Origin: Arachidicoccus soli
GTDB taxonomy: Bacteria; Bacteroidota; Bacteroidia; Chitinophagales; Chitinophagaceae
Length of the DNA: 64,000 nt
Assembly: GCF_003600625.1 (NCBI RefSeq)
Contig: NZ_CP032489.1
Location: 3,472,001-3,536,000 of the forward strand
Direction of reading: 5' to 3'
The first letter of the stretch is position 1; each line of letters opens with the position of its first letter. Position numbers and translations under genes: made by a program. The notes under the pieces are model-generated. The model was given only the letters and a program-made list of their open reading frames with translations, ran no database searches and had not been told where the DNA came from. Shown here in pieces: positions 52,619 to 61,139 of this stretch.

Positions 52619-53170
52619 ATGAAAACTAATAGACTTTCTAAAACTATAGAAGCAGCATTAAATGCTCAGATGACAAAAGAAGCTTATGCTTCACAAATTT
52701 ATTTGGCTCAAGCTTCTTGGGCAGCAGGAGAAGGATATGAGGGTATAGGAAACTTTCTATTTAGGCACGCGCACGAAGAGCGCAACCATATGATGAAATT
52801 TCTAGAGTATATACTAAATAGAGGGGGGAAAGTAGCCATTGCTGCAATTGCGGCTCCAGGAAAAAACCCGTCAAACTTACAAGAATGCTTCAATAAGGTA
52901 TTTGAACAAGAAGTTGATAATACTACCAGTATCTATAAAATAGTAAAAATGAGCATGGACGAAGAAGATTGGGCTACCTGGAACTTTATGCAATGGTTTG
53001 TAAAAGAACAAGTGGAAGAAGAAACACTTTCTTTAAATTTATTGGATAAAATAAAAATTGCAGGTGGGGAAAAAGCTACCGATGAAGCATTACTGGAACT
53101 AGATAAAGAGTTAAAGTCCATGGCTGACGAAGCTCCTTCAGCAAGAAATGCTACCACCGAAAATCCATAA
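52619..53170 (+). CDS. ftnA: Ferritin, bacterial non-haem type
   Basis: Iron storage: oxidises Fe(II) and stores ferric mineral in a 24-mer; 183 aa. Four-helix bundle with ferroxidase residues Glu and His in KEAYASQIYLAQASW, FRHAHEERNHMMKF and the later FVKEQVEEETLS. The C-terminal extension beyond residue 160 (ELKSMADEAPSARNATTENP) is longer than in E. coli FtnA. It ends at a bidirectional terminator shared with tsf. Confidence 0.94.
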   Translation: MKTNRLSKTIEAALNAQMTKEAYASQIYLAQASWAAGEGYEGIGNFLFRHAHEERNHMMKFLEYILNRGGKVAIAAIAAPGKNPSNLQECFNKVFEQEVDNTTSIYKIVKMSMDEEDWATWNFMQWFVKEQVEEETLSLNLLDKIKIAGGEKATDEALLELDKELKSMADEAPSARNATTENP

Positions 53171-53193
53171 ACGCAATTGAATGATAAAAACGA

Positions 53194-53224
53194 AAAAGCC
53201 ACCTCTGTTGAAGAAGTGGCTTTT
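53194..53224. terminator. Bidirectional terminator between ferritin and tsf
   Basis: AAAAGCCAC (53194-53202) pairs with GTGGCTTTT (53216-53224). T-rich sequence follows on the plus strand and A-rich on the other side, so it can serve both convergent genes. Confidence 0.85.
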
Positions 53225-53241
53225 CTATAACAATTAAAAGG

Positions 53242-54066
53242 TTACCCTAAAGCAACTCTTACAAATTGAGTAACTTTCAGATCTTTACCTAAATATGCTT
53301 CTACAGTCTGGCTAGCATCTTTTACAAATGGTTGTGCCAATAATGTATTTTCTTTAAAGAAAGCATTCAATTTACCTTCAGCGATTTTTGCAATCATTTC
53401 ATCGGGTTTCCCTTCCATTTTAGGATCGGCTTTCATGGTGTCGATGATTACATTTCTTTCACGCTCAACAGTTTCCGGAGCAATGCTAGAAGGATCTACT
53501 GCTAATGGATTTAAAGCAGCAATTTGCATTGCGACATCTTTACCCACTTCCTCAGCAGCTTTGTTCAATCCTACTAGAACACCAATTCGGTATGCACCAT
53601 GAATATACGAAGCAACATAAGGAGCTTCAATTCTTTCAAATTTAGCAATACCAATTTTTTCTCCTATCGCAGCCAATTTATCATTGATCAAGTCGGAAAC
53701 TTTCGCACCATTTACATTTACCTCATTCAATTCTTCTGCAGACTTTACATCATTAGCAACTGCTGCATCAGCGATATTTTTTGCAAAAGCAACAAAATCA
53801 GCATTTTTAGAAACGAAATCTGTTTCACAAGAAATGTTTACGACAAACCCTACAGTATTGTCGCTGTTAGTCTGTGCAATTATTACACCTTCCTTTGCTT
53901 CACGGTCGCTACGTTTAGCAGCAACTTTTTGACCTTGTTTGCGTAGCCAATCGATAGCTGCTTCAAAATCGCCATCTGTTTCAGTTAAAGCTTTACGACA
54001 ATCCATCATACCTGCGCCGGTAGCTTGACGTAATTTGTTAATATCTTGAGCTGTTATAGCTGCCAT
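53242..54066 (-). CDS. tsf: Elongation factor Ts
   Basis: Nucleotide-exchange factor for EF-Tu; 274 aa. UBA-like N-terminus (LRQATGAGMMDCRKALTETD), the TDFVSKNADF contact motif, and the C-terminal coiled-coil and core repeats (VAMQIAALNPLAVD) are complete. Last gene of the cluster rplM-rpsI-rpsB-tsf. A terminator-like hairpin in the rpsB-tsf gap may lower its expression or separate it. Confidence 0.97.
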   Translation of the reverse strand: MAAITAQDINKLRQATGAGMMDCRKALTETDGDFEAAIDWLRKQGQKVAAKRSDREAKEGVIIAQTNSDNTVGFVVNISCETDFVSKNADFVAFAKNIADAAVANDVKSAEELNEVNVNGAKVSDLINDKLAAIGEKIGIAKFERIEAPYVASYIHGAYRIGVLVGLNKAAEEVGKDVAMQIAALNPLAVDPSSIAPETVERERNVIIDTMKADPKMEGKPDEMIAKIAEGKLNAFFKENTLLAQPFVKDASQTVEAYLGKDLKVTQFVRVALG

Positions 54067-54107
54067 AATTTTTTCCTCCGAATTATATTTATAAATTATA
54101 AAAAATA

Positions 54108-54141
54108 AGAAGCCTGCAAATTTGATTGTTTACAGGCTTCT
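54108..54141 (-). terminator. Terminator-like hairpin between rpsB and tsf
   Basis: A 9-bp perfect stem (54108-54116 with 54133-54141); on the minus strand a T-rich run follows (TTATTTTTT). It lies 42 nt upstream of the tsf start and could end rpsB transcription or attenuate tsf. Confidence 0.7.
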
Positions 54142-54183
54142 CTCCAATTAATAGTTATTAATTAATAATTATTAATTGCGTAA

Positions 54184-55068
54184 TTATCTTTTTCCACCTG
54201 CTTGGGGTTTGCGTGCACCACCACCTTGCGGAGCGCGACGTTTAGGACCGCTATTTCCTTCAGATGAACGACCGCGACCACGGTTTCCGCCTTCTGCTTC
54301 AGCTTCTGCTTGTAAACGTGCAGCCCTGGTTTCATTTTCATTATCTACCTCTTCTTCATCTTCTTCCTTTGCAGCCTGACGTTCAGCCAAACCTTCGGCA
54401 ATAGCAGCGGTGATGTAGTTGGTAATAATAGCTACTGATTTAGTTGCATCATCATTAGCAGGAATTGAGAAATCTACTTTATTAGGGTCACAATTAGTAT
54501 CTACCATACCAAATGTAGTAATACCCAATCGCTTTGCTTCTGCCAATGCAATATGTTCGTGTCCAATATCTACAAGGAATAAAGCTGCTGGAAGGCGGCT
54601 CATTTGAGCAATACCACCCAATACTTTTTCCATTTTATCTTTATCGCGAGCCAAAGTCAAACGTTCTTTCTTAGTAAGGCTTTCGGCATTTGTATCGCTC
54701 AATAATTTTTCGATGCTCTGCATTTTTTTCACGCTCTTACGAACTGTGTTGAAGTTGGTTAACATACCACCCAACCAACGCTCTGTAGCGAAAGGCATGT
54801 TTACTTTTTTAGCACAATCAGAAACAATTTCTTTTGCTTGTTTTTTAGTAGCAACAAACATGATTTTTTTGCCACTTTTAGCAATTTGTTTCAATGCCGC
54901 TGCAGTCTCCTGCAAATGATCAACAGTTTTATTAAGGTCTATGATGTGGATACCTTTCTTTTCTGCAAAAATGTAAGGCAACATTTTTGGATTCCACTTC
55001 TTCTTAAGGTGGCCAAAGTGTACACCGGCTTCAAGCAATTGCTGCTGTAAAGAAGTATTTTGTTCCAT
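54184..55068 (-). CDS. rpsB: Ribosomal protein S2 with long charged C-terminal tail
   Basis: 30S protein on the solvent side near S1; 294 aa compared with about 240 in E. coli. The core (LLEAGVHFGHLKKKWNPKM, FVATKKQAKEIV, NCDPNKVDFSIPANDDA) ends near residue 225. The remaining 70 residues are first acidic (KEEDEEEVDNENE) and then Arg/Gly-rich (GNRGRGRSS, GARKPQAGGKR), a probably disordered RNA-contacting tail. 93 nt after rpsI, same strand. Confidence 0.96.
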   Translation of the reverse strand: MEQNTSLQQQLLEAGVHFGHLKKKWNPKMLPYIFAEKKGIHIIDLNKTVDHLQETAAALKQIAKSGKKIMFVATKKQAKEIVSDCAKKVNMPFATERWLGGMLTNFNTVRKSVKKMQSIEKLLSDTNAESLTKKERLTLARDKDKMEKVLGGIAQMSRLPAALFLVDIGHEHIALAEAKRLGITTFGMVDTNCDPNKVDFSIPANDDATKSVAIITNYITAAIAEGLAERQAAKEEDEEEVDNENETRAARLQAEAEAEGGNRGRGRSSEGNSGPKRRAPQGGGARKPQAGGKR

Positions 55069-55161
55069 TTATTTATAATTAAAGTAAGTTTAAAATATAT
55101 TTTTTTGAAGGTTGAGATATCATTTTTTCCATAAATAATACACAACCCAAAACCAACCGTA

Positions 55162-55551
55162 TTAACGTTTGCTGAACTGGAAGCTGCGACGTGCTTTTTT
55201 GTGACCAAACTTTTTACGTTCAACACCTTTAGAGTTACGCGTTAAGTAACCTGCAGCTTTCAATGCCGGGCGATATTCCGGATCTACTTCAATCAATGCG
55301 CGGGCAATACCTAATTTGGCTGCTTCTGCTTGACCTTTGATACCACCACCTACAGCGTTGATTTTAATATCAAATTTATCAGCACCTTCAATAGTTTTTA
55401 ATGGGGCTTCCAATTGATTTTGCAAGTATCCCAAAGAGAAATATTCTTTATAGTCTTTATTGTTAACCGTAATTTTTCCACCACCACGAGTTAAGAAAAC
55501 GCGTGTTACGGCTTCCTTACGACGGCCAACTGCATTTTTTTGTTTTTCCAT
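55162..55551 (-). CDS. rpsI: Ribosomal protein S9
   Basis: 30S head protein whose C-terminal tail reaches the P-site tRNA; 129 aa, full length. GRRKEAVTRVFLTRGGGKITVN at the start, GIARALIEVDPEYRPALKAAG, and the basic tail ending FQFSKR (family ending SKR). Lies 43 nt after rplM, the conserved L13-S9 pair. Confidence 0.98.
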   Translation of the reverse strand: MEKQKNAVGRRKEAVTRVFLTRGGGKITVNNKDYKEYFSLGYLQNQLEAPLKTIEGADKFDIKINAVGGGIKGQAEAAKLGIARALIEVDPEYRPALKAAGYLTRNSKGVERKKFGHKKARRSFQFSKR

Positions 55552-55594
55552 TTTTTATGCTTAATGCTTTGAGCGTAATGCTTAAAGCGATTTT

Positions 55595-56038
55595 TTAAAA
55601 TTTTAATTCTTTAGGTTGTTGCGCTGTATGCGGATGAGTGTCACCTGCATAAACAAATAATTTTCCAATCATTTTACGACCCAATTTATTTTTGGGCAAC
55701 ATTCCTTTCACCGCTCTTTCCATTATTACTTCAGGACGGCGTTTCAATAAATCTTTAGCTACTTCTTCTTTTTTACCACCTGGATAACCAGAGAAGTTAA
55801 TGTAGGTTTTTTGGTCTAACTTATTTCCGCTAAAAGTAACTTTATCAGCGTTGATAACAATAACGTAATCTCCAGTATCAACGTGCGGGGTATAAGAAGC
55901 TTTATTTTTGCCGCGCAAGATGGCTGCAATTTTGGAGCTGATACGACCCACGGTTTGATTAGTACCATCAACGATAAACCAGTTCCGTTGTACGGTAGCC
56001 GCATTTGCGTGCTTGGTTGTGAAATGTAATTTACTCAT
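55595..56038 (-). CDS. rplM: Ribosomal protein L13
   Basis: Early-assembly 50S protein; 147 aa. WFIVDGTNQTVGRISSKIA, the YTPHVDTGDYVIVINADKV segment and GMLPKNKLGRKMIGKLFVYAG are family signatures. First gene of the rplM-rpsI-rpsB-tsf run, with its own near-consensus promoter and a leader hairpin that may serve autoregulation. Confidence 0.98.
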   Translation of the reverse strand: MSKLHFTTKHANAATVQRNWFIVDGTNQTVGRISSKIAAILRGKNKASYTPHVDTGDYVIVINADKVTFSGNKLDQKTYINFSGYPGGKKEEVAKDLLKRRPEVIMERAVKGMLPKNKLGRKMIGKLFVYAGDTHPHTAQQPKELKF

Positions 56039-56054
56039 TTTAAAAAAATTTTAT

Positions 56055-56072
56055 CCGATGCTATCCCATCGG
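56055..56072 (-). promoter_or_regulatory. Leader hairpin upstream of rplM
   Basis: A 6-bp stem (56055-56060 with 56067-56072) with 6-nt loop lies in the rplM leader, 16 nt before the ATG. Leader motifs for L13 operons are known in Bacteroidia; this may be one, but a covariance search is needed to say so. Confidence 0.35.
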
Positions 56073-56089
56073 TTTTTATATTAAGGGTG

Positions 56090-56120
56090 CAAAGGTGAAA
56101 CGAAAGTTTTGATAAAACAA
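56090..56120 (-). promoter_or_regulatory. Probable promoter of the rplM operon
   Basis: On the minus strand a TTG (56120-56118), a 20-bp spacer and CACCTTTG (56097-56090; one mismatch to TAnnTTTG) give an expected transcript start near 56085 and a leader of about 45 nt. Confidence 0.5.
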
Positions 56121-56263
56121 CTATTTGAAGAGTTATTTTTCAGGCAAATTACATAACTAATTAATAATCAATTAAATTTTTGACTGTTAATTTATTCAGA
56201 GAAGTTAATTGCCGGTGTTTAAGGGAAATTTTTAAATAAATAAAGTATCTCTTCAAGACAAAA

Positions 56264-56770
56264 TCAATTTGTCCAGCGGGCATATAATTCATTCCATAAT
56301 AAACGGTTGTTTTTAGAAAAGATCGTTTCAGTCACATCAACTTCTATGGGTAGCCAGCTCCCTTCCGCAATTTCAGCATCTAATTGACTATTATCCCAAC
56401 CACAATAACCGATCAATAATCTTATATCGCTGTCGAGAATTTTTTTATTATTTATACTCTTAACAGCTTGATTAAAATCTCCACCTAGATAAATAGAATC
56501 ACATACAAATATTCCTTCTTCAATTAAATCGGGACGTTGATGCACAAAATATAATTTCTCTATTTCCACAGGCCCACCTGCATATAGATGCAAAGACGGA
56601 GAATCTTTAAACTCCAATAAATCATTCAATCTTCTTGGGAATAACTTATTCATAATAAAACCTGTAGCTCCAAGTTCATTGTATTCACTTATTAGAATAA
56701 TTGTCTTTTCAAAAATCGAATTATTCAATAATGGTGTGCTTATTAATATAGTTCCTGTGCTTATATGCAT
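56264..56770 (-). CDS. YqgE/AlgH family protein
   Basis: 168 aa, slightly shorter than the usual 185. TGTILISTPLLNNSIFEKTIILIS at the start, GATGFIMNKLF, LYAGGPVEIEKLYFVHQRP and LIGYCGWDNSQLDAEI are the family blocks. The molecular function is unknown, although AlgH has been linked to transcription or nitroreductase-like folds. Lies 18 nt downstream of the pseudouridine synthase, same strand. Confidence 0.9.
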   Translation of the reverse strand: MHISTGTILISTPLLNNSIFEKTIILISEYNELGATGFIMNKLFPRRLNDLLEFKDSPSLHLYAGGPVEIEKLYFVHQRPDLIEEGIFVCDSIYLGGDFNQAVKSINNKKILDSDIRLLIGYCGWDNSQLDAEIAEGSWLPIEVDVTETIFSKNNRLLWNELYARWTN

Positions 56771-56788
56771 GCTAACTGAAAATAATGT

Positions 56789-57385
56789 TTACATTTTAAT
56801 ATTCAATTTCCTGAATATTTCAGCCTTCGGAATTTCACGCATTTCTCCAGGCTGCAAATTGTTTAAAATAGTATTTTCTATACGGACCCTTATCAATCGC
56901 AATACCGGAAATCCAACTGCAGCAAACATTTTACGTACTTGTCTATTTTTACCTTCTGTTAAGATTATCTTTATCCAAGGTGCAGGAATTTCTTTTCTAA
57001 AACGAATAGGCGGTTGACGATCTGGCGTTTTAGGCTCTTTGCTAAATATTTCCGCCTTACATTTTTTGGTTCGATATATTTTCCCTGCAATAGCAATATC
57101 TACCCCTCTTTGTAATTGTTCAATTGCTGCTTCCGTTATTGCACCATCAACTTGTACCCAGTATTCACGTGCATGCGAAAAATTTGGATGGAGTAGTTTA
57201 TGATTTAAGGAATTATCATTAGTTAAAATAAGCAACCCTTCACTATCAAAATCCAATCTTCCCACAGAATAAACATCAGAAGGAACTGAAAAGAAATCTT
57301 TTAAAGTGTGTTTATTGTCCTGCGAAGTAAACTGCGAAAGCGTTTGAAAGGGCTTATAAATAATAAAATATCTAAAATGATTCAA
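56789..57385 (-). CDS. rRNA large-subunit pseudouridine synthase (RluE/RsuA family)
   Basis: 198 aa; isomerises a uridine in rRNA. The catalytic Asp45 is in VGRLDFDSEGLLILTND, and the C-terminal block EGKNRQVRKMFAAVGFPVLRLIRVRI is typical of RluE/RluB/RsuA. It lacks the S4 domain, which favours RluE (modifies the 23S rRNA) over RluB or RsuA. The target uridine is inferred only. Confidence 0.88.
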   Translation of the reverse strand: MNHFRYFIIYKPFQTLSQFTSQDNKHTLKDFFSVPSDVYSVGRLDFDSEGLLILTNDNSLNHKLLHPNFSHAREYWVQVDGAITEAAIEQLQRGVDIAIAGKIYRTKKCKAEIFSKEPKTPDRQPPIRFRKEIPAPWIKIILTEGKNRQVRKMFAAVGFPVLRLIRVRIENTILNNLQPGEMREIPKAEIFRKLNIKM

Positions 57386-57394
57386 AAAAGAAAA

Positions 57395-57637
57395 TTAATT
57401 TTTATTATAAACAAAAACAAAAGGTCTCATTTTATCTGCCATTATTTTTTGAATAAGAAATGGCGTATCAATTATTTTATACCGATTGATGTCTATTATC
57501 TCATTTACAATGCAGAACATTTGCATACTCTCAACCGTGTACAACACACGATTAATAGAATGCACTTCTTTCTCAAATGCTTCTATACTCGTTTCAGAGG
57601 ATTTGGATAATATTATTAAATCTCTTTTTTGCAACAT
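57395..57637 (-). CDS. Hypothetical 80-aa protein
   Basis: Open frame from ATG 57637, ending 9 nt before the pseudouridine synthase start on the same strand. The sequence is mixed charged with no membrane segment or known motif (KSSETSIEAFEKEVHSINR, RPFVFVYNKN at its end). It may be a small operon partner. A frame of 100 codons on the other strand overlaps it, so coding is uncertain. Confidence 0.4.
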   Translation of the reverse strand: MLQKRDLIILSKSSETSIEAFEKEVHSINRVLYTVESMQMFCIVNEIIDINRYKIIDTPFLIQKIMADKMRPFVFVYNKN

Positions 57638-57703
57638 AATTCAATGCGCTATTTTTGCTTTTGCCTAACATAAAAATACACATTTATTTAATAAAAAATT
57701 AAT

Positions 57704-58792
57704 TTGCAAAAAAAAGATAACATTCCAGTAGTATTATTTTCGCCACTCGATTGGGGTCTAGGTCATACTACACGCAGTATTTCTATTTTAGAAACTCTGA
57801 TTTCGCTGAAATGCACGTTATTTCTAGCGTGCGAAGAAAATTCTGCTTCTGAAAAAATTCTAAAAGAGCAATTTCCACAAGCTCAATTTCTAGCTTTAAA
57901 AGGATATCAAATTTCATATTCAAAAAATACGCAATGGTTTGCGTGGAAATTATTTCTACAAATACCTAAGGTAGTTCTTGCTATTCGGAATGAAAGAAAG
58001 ATGGTAAAAAAATGGGCTGAACAATATAATTTTGATATTATCATTTCTGACAATCGTTATGGTTTTTGTCATAAAAAAATACATTCTGTTTTTATCACAC
58101 ACCAGTTGCAAATAGCGGCTCACTTTACCTTTTTAGAAAAATTTATACAAAAGATTAATTACCGTTATATCAATACGTTTTCTGAATGTTGGATTCCAGA
58201 TTTTCCCGGAACAACCAATATCGCGGGCGAATTAGCTCATCCTAAAAAACTGCCTGCGACGCCAGTGGAATACATTGGGCTTCTATGTCGATTAAAAAAA
58301 GTAATTACCACAAAGGAATATGATTTCCTCATTTTACTTTCAGGGCCTGAACCACAAAGAACTATTCTGGAAAATAAGTTTTTAGCCATAAAGAATAAGT
58401 TTTCGGAAAGAATAATGCTTGTGCGTGGATTGCCGGGAGACGCTCCCACCCTATCTTCTGAGAGGAATTTTATTATAAAAAATTATTGCAATGCAGAAGA
58501 ATTATCTTTATTAATGGCACAAGCTGAATTTGTCATTTGTCGCTCCGGTTATTCCACATTAATGGAAATTTTACACTTACAAAAAAAGTCAATCTTAATA
58601 GCTACGCCAGGGCAAACAGAGCAAGAATATCTAGCAAAAAAACTAAAGAATCAATCTTGGGCATATTCGTTTTCACAATCAACGGAAGATTATTATACGG
58701 AGATTCAAAATGCCAAAAATTTTCTTTATAATCTTCTACAAATAAAAGAGAGTTCTCTTAAAGACTTTCTTGAAGAGAATATTTTACATTAA
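57704..58792 (+). CDS. Glycosyltransferase, MurG-like/GT28 fold
   Basis: 362 aa; starts at a TTG (57704), since the only other in-frame possibility before the upstream TAA is ATT. N-terminal PVVLFSPLDWGLGHTTRSI is the glycine-rich sugar-nucleotide-family signature, and the C-terminal half has ILLSGPEPQRTILENKF and VICRSGYSTLMEILHLQKKS, the GT28/MurG C-terminal pattern. It probably transfers a sugar to a lipid or other acceptor in the cytosol. The acceptor is unknown. Convergent with the SixA-like gene. Confidence 0.82.
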   Translation: MQKKDNIPVVLFSPLDWGLGHTTRSISILETLISLKCTLFLACEENSASEKILKEQFPQAQFLALKGYQISYSKNTQWFAWKLFLQIPKVVLAIRNERKMVKKWAEQYNFDIIISDNRYGFCHKKIHSVFITHQLQIAAHFTFLEKFIQKINYRYINTFSECWIPDFPGTTNIAGELAHPKKLPATPVEYIGLLCRLKKVITTKEYDFLILLSGPEPQRTILENKFLAIKNKFSERIMLVRGLPGDAPTLSSERNFIIKNYCNAEELSLLMAQAEFVICRSGYSTLMEILHLQKKSILIATPGQTEQEYLAKKLKNQSWAYSFSQSTEDYYTEIQNAKNFLYNLLQIKESSLKDFLEENILH

Positions 58793-58794
58793 TT

Positions 58795-59289
58795 CTATCT
58801 TATCAGGTGGTTCTTAGGATAATCAAAAAACCAAAAACCTTTCTTGCCTTTTCTAAATTCTTTCCAATCCTCTATAGCAATTTTTACGGCATATATCCCA
58901 CAGGTTGGCACAATATCTACATGCACATTACATAAGTCATTTACAAAATCGGTAAGTCCTGTATTGTGAGAAAAAATCGCTACACTATTAAATTGATTGT
59001 CTAAATCTTGAACCACTTCATAAAAAGCTTTTGTAGTTGCCTGATATAATTTTGGTTCTATTAATATTTTAGCTTGGGTAAATTCATTATAGAAACAATG
59101 GCATGTGGCCGCAGCACGTTTTGCGTCGCTTGTTAGGAGCAAATCAATTGATATATTTTTCTTTTTCAATTCTGCAGCCATAAAAGGCGCATCTTTTTTG
59201 CCACGATCATTAAGCGGTCTGTCAAAATCGTTTTGAAAAGGCTCAGCCCAACTACTTTTTGCGTGTCGAATAACAAATAACTCTTTCAT
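58795..59289 (-). CDS. SixA-like histidine phosphatase
   Basis: 164 aa of the histidine-phosphatase (phosphoglycerate mutase-like) superfamily. The RHAKSSW motif at 7-13 bears the phospho-accepting His8, and DFDRPLNDRGKKDAPFMA is typical of SixA. The second His is in AIFSHNTGLTDF. It may dephosphorylate phosphohistidine in signalling proteins or another phospho-substrate. Confidence 0.86.
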   Translation of the reverse strand: MKELFVIRHAKSSWAEPFQNDFDRPLNDRGKKDAPFMAAELKKKNISIDLLLTSDAKRAAATCHCFYNEFTQAKILIEPKLYQATTKAFYEVVQDLDNQFNSVAIFSHNTGLTDFVNDLCNVHVDIVPTCGIYAVKIAIEDWKEFRKGKKGFWFFDYPKNHLIR

Positions 59290-59346
59290 TCAAAAATAAA
59301 TTTCCAATAAACAAATTTATTATTTTCTCCTTAGTAGCAAAAAAAA

Positions 59347-60495
59347 TTACTTCCACAATTGTAAACACCATTGATAAAACTTAGGGAAATCGGAGCGCCA
59401 AAACTTCTCATTATGAATGCCATTCTTAATAACATCAACATTTGTTTTTACCGAAGAGGCACTTTGCAGAATCTGGCGCATAGCATATATATTTGCCACC
59501 ATGCTATCGGGCTCTGCGCCTCCACCATAAAAATAAAAAGCGCTTTCGTTTAAATACCTCCCATTTTTCCGTACTTCAGCTTTCAATTTAGGTGCAATCC
59601 AAAAAGAGGGAGAAAAAACACCTGCCAAACCAAATGATTGTGGATAATATAAGGCGGTATAGAAAGATATAAGTCCGCCCATAGAGCTACCGGCAACTGC
59701 AGAATATCTTGCACCGGCCAATGTCCTATAGTGCTCGTCCACAAAAGGCTTTAGGGTCTCCGCCAAAAAAGCAGCATAGATACTCCCCTCACCTTTTCCA
59801 AATCTTCTGTTATTGTATGGATTATATTCATTCATACGCAAGGCGCCGCCATTATCAACGGCAACAACAATACATTGCTCATCTTCCGGCAAAGAATTAA
59901 GATATTCATCTACGCCCCATTCACCAGAAAAAGAGGTGGCTTCATCAAAAACATTTTGCCCGTCTTGCATGTAAATAACTGGGTAATTTTTATCTGTCTC
60001 GAAATAATTTTGAGGTAAATAAATCCATACACGCCTTGTTCTTTTTAATTGCGGAATAACAAATGCCGTATCCATAAAATGAACATTGGTTGCGGCCGTA
60101 CTTTTCTTTAAAACAGGCTGAAAATTATCAGCCCAATTGGCTATTGGAACAATTACTTTTGCATCTTTCAAAACGATTAATTTTCGATTGTTGATGCTAT
60201 TGCCATTTTTATCCACTTCAGCGTTTTCCCAATCTCCTCTCACAATTTTATATTGATAATCGCCTTTTTTTAAAGAAAGCGTAAGTGTATAAACGCCCTT
60301 TTTGCTTTCTTTAAACTGAAAATCTTTATCTGAGGTATGCCATCCATTAAAATCACCCGCGATAAAAAAATTACTGGTTTTCGTAGGAATATTATTAGGT
60401 ATTTTTAGTTGCAACACTATTTTGTGTTGTGCTTTTGCAGAAAGGATATTTATCATCAATAAAAAAAATATGACATTTTTAATTTTCATAATCAT
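59347..60495 (-). CDS. Secreted esterase (PF00756 type) with N-terminal glycogen-binding-like domain
   Basis: 382 aa with a signal peptide ending at KAQ (residue 23). Residues about 25-120 form a CBM48-like sandwich (FFIAGDFNGWH, GVYTLTLSLKKGDYQYKI). The esterase D-type alpha/beta hydrolase follows; the nucleophile is Ser271 in AGSSMGGL, and YPVIYMQDGQNVFDE is the typical start. Such enzymes remove feruloyl or acetyl groups from polysaccharides, or cleave other esters. 3 nt from the end of ubiX, same strand. Confidence 0.88.
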   Translation of the reverse strand: MIMKIKNVIFFLLMINILSAKAQHKIVLQLKIPNNIPTKTSNFFIAGDFNGWHTSDKDFQFKESKKGVYTLTLSLKKGDYQYKIVRGDWENAEVDKNGNSINNRKLIVLKDAKVIVPIANWADNFQPVLKKSTAATNVHFMDTAFVIPQLKRTRRVWIYLPQNYFETDKNYPVIYMQDGQNVFDEATSFSGEWGVDEYLNSLPEDEQCIVVAVDNGGALRMNEYNPYNNRRFGKGEGSIYAAFLAETLKPFVDEHYRTLAGARYSAVAGSSMGGLISFYTALYYPQSFGLAGVFSPSFWIAPKLKAEVRKNGRYLNESAFYFYGGGAEPDSMVANIYAMRQILQSASSVKTNVDVIKNGIHNEKFWRSDFPKFYQWCLQLWK

Positions 60496-60498
60496 TCT

Positions 60499-61059
60499 TT
60501 AATTGCCCCATCGGAAACTATTTTGCTGCAATCCGGCGAGATCAATAATACGATTAACAACAGTTCCGGCTACCTCTTCAATCGTAGTTGGTCTGTTATA
60601 AAATGAGGGAGATAAAGGGCAAATAATTCCACCAGTTAAGGTGACTGTTTCCATATTCCTTATATGAATTAAATTATAGGGGGTATCGCGTACAGCTAAA
60701 ATCAACTTTCTTCTTTCTTTTAAAATCACATCAGCAGCCCGGGTTACCAAATCGTCGCTCACACCTGACGCAATACGGCCTAAAGTTCCCATACTACAAG
60801 GCACCACTATTAATACATTATATTGGGCGGATCCAGAAGCAAAAGGAGCGGTAAAATCATGCTTATCAAAATATTTTACCTGATAATTCTTAAAATCTTC
60901 GTTACCTAATTCCGTTAACCATACGTCTTTCGCATTATTGCTCATCACAACAGAAAGCTCTTCCCATTGACCTTTTAATTCAATTAATTTCTCCAACAAA
61001 ATTTTAGCATATATCGACCCACTTGCACCAGTAATGGCCACTGCTATTTTATTTTTCAT
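60499..61059 (-). CDS. ubiX: Flavin prenyltransferase UbiX
   Basis: Makes prenylated FMN for UbiD-type decarboxylases; 186 aa. VAITGASGSIYAKILLEKL at the N-terminus, PCSMGTLGRIASGVSDDLVTRA and RDTPYNLIHIRNM are FMN and dimethylallyl phosphate binding signatures. No ubiD gene is in this window. Upstream of the esterase, same strand. Confidence 0.94.
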   Translation of the reverse strand: MKNKIAVAITGASGSIYAKILLEKLIELKGQWEELSVVMSNNAKDVWLTELGNEDFKNYQVKYFDKHDFTAPFASGSAQYNVLIVVPCSMGTLGRIASGVSDDLVTRAADVILKERRKLILAVRDTPYNLIHIRNMETVTLTGGIICPLSPSFYNRPTTIEEVAGTVVNRIIDLAGLQQNSFRWGN

Positions 61060-61139
61060 CTACGCAAGTTAGTGAAACGGCATCTAACTTAAAAGAGATA
61101 ATCTATCCTCTTATTAATTTTTCCGCTACCCTATCCCAT

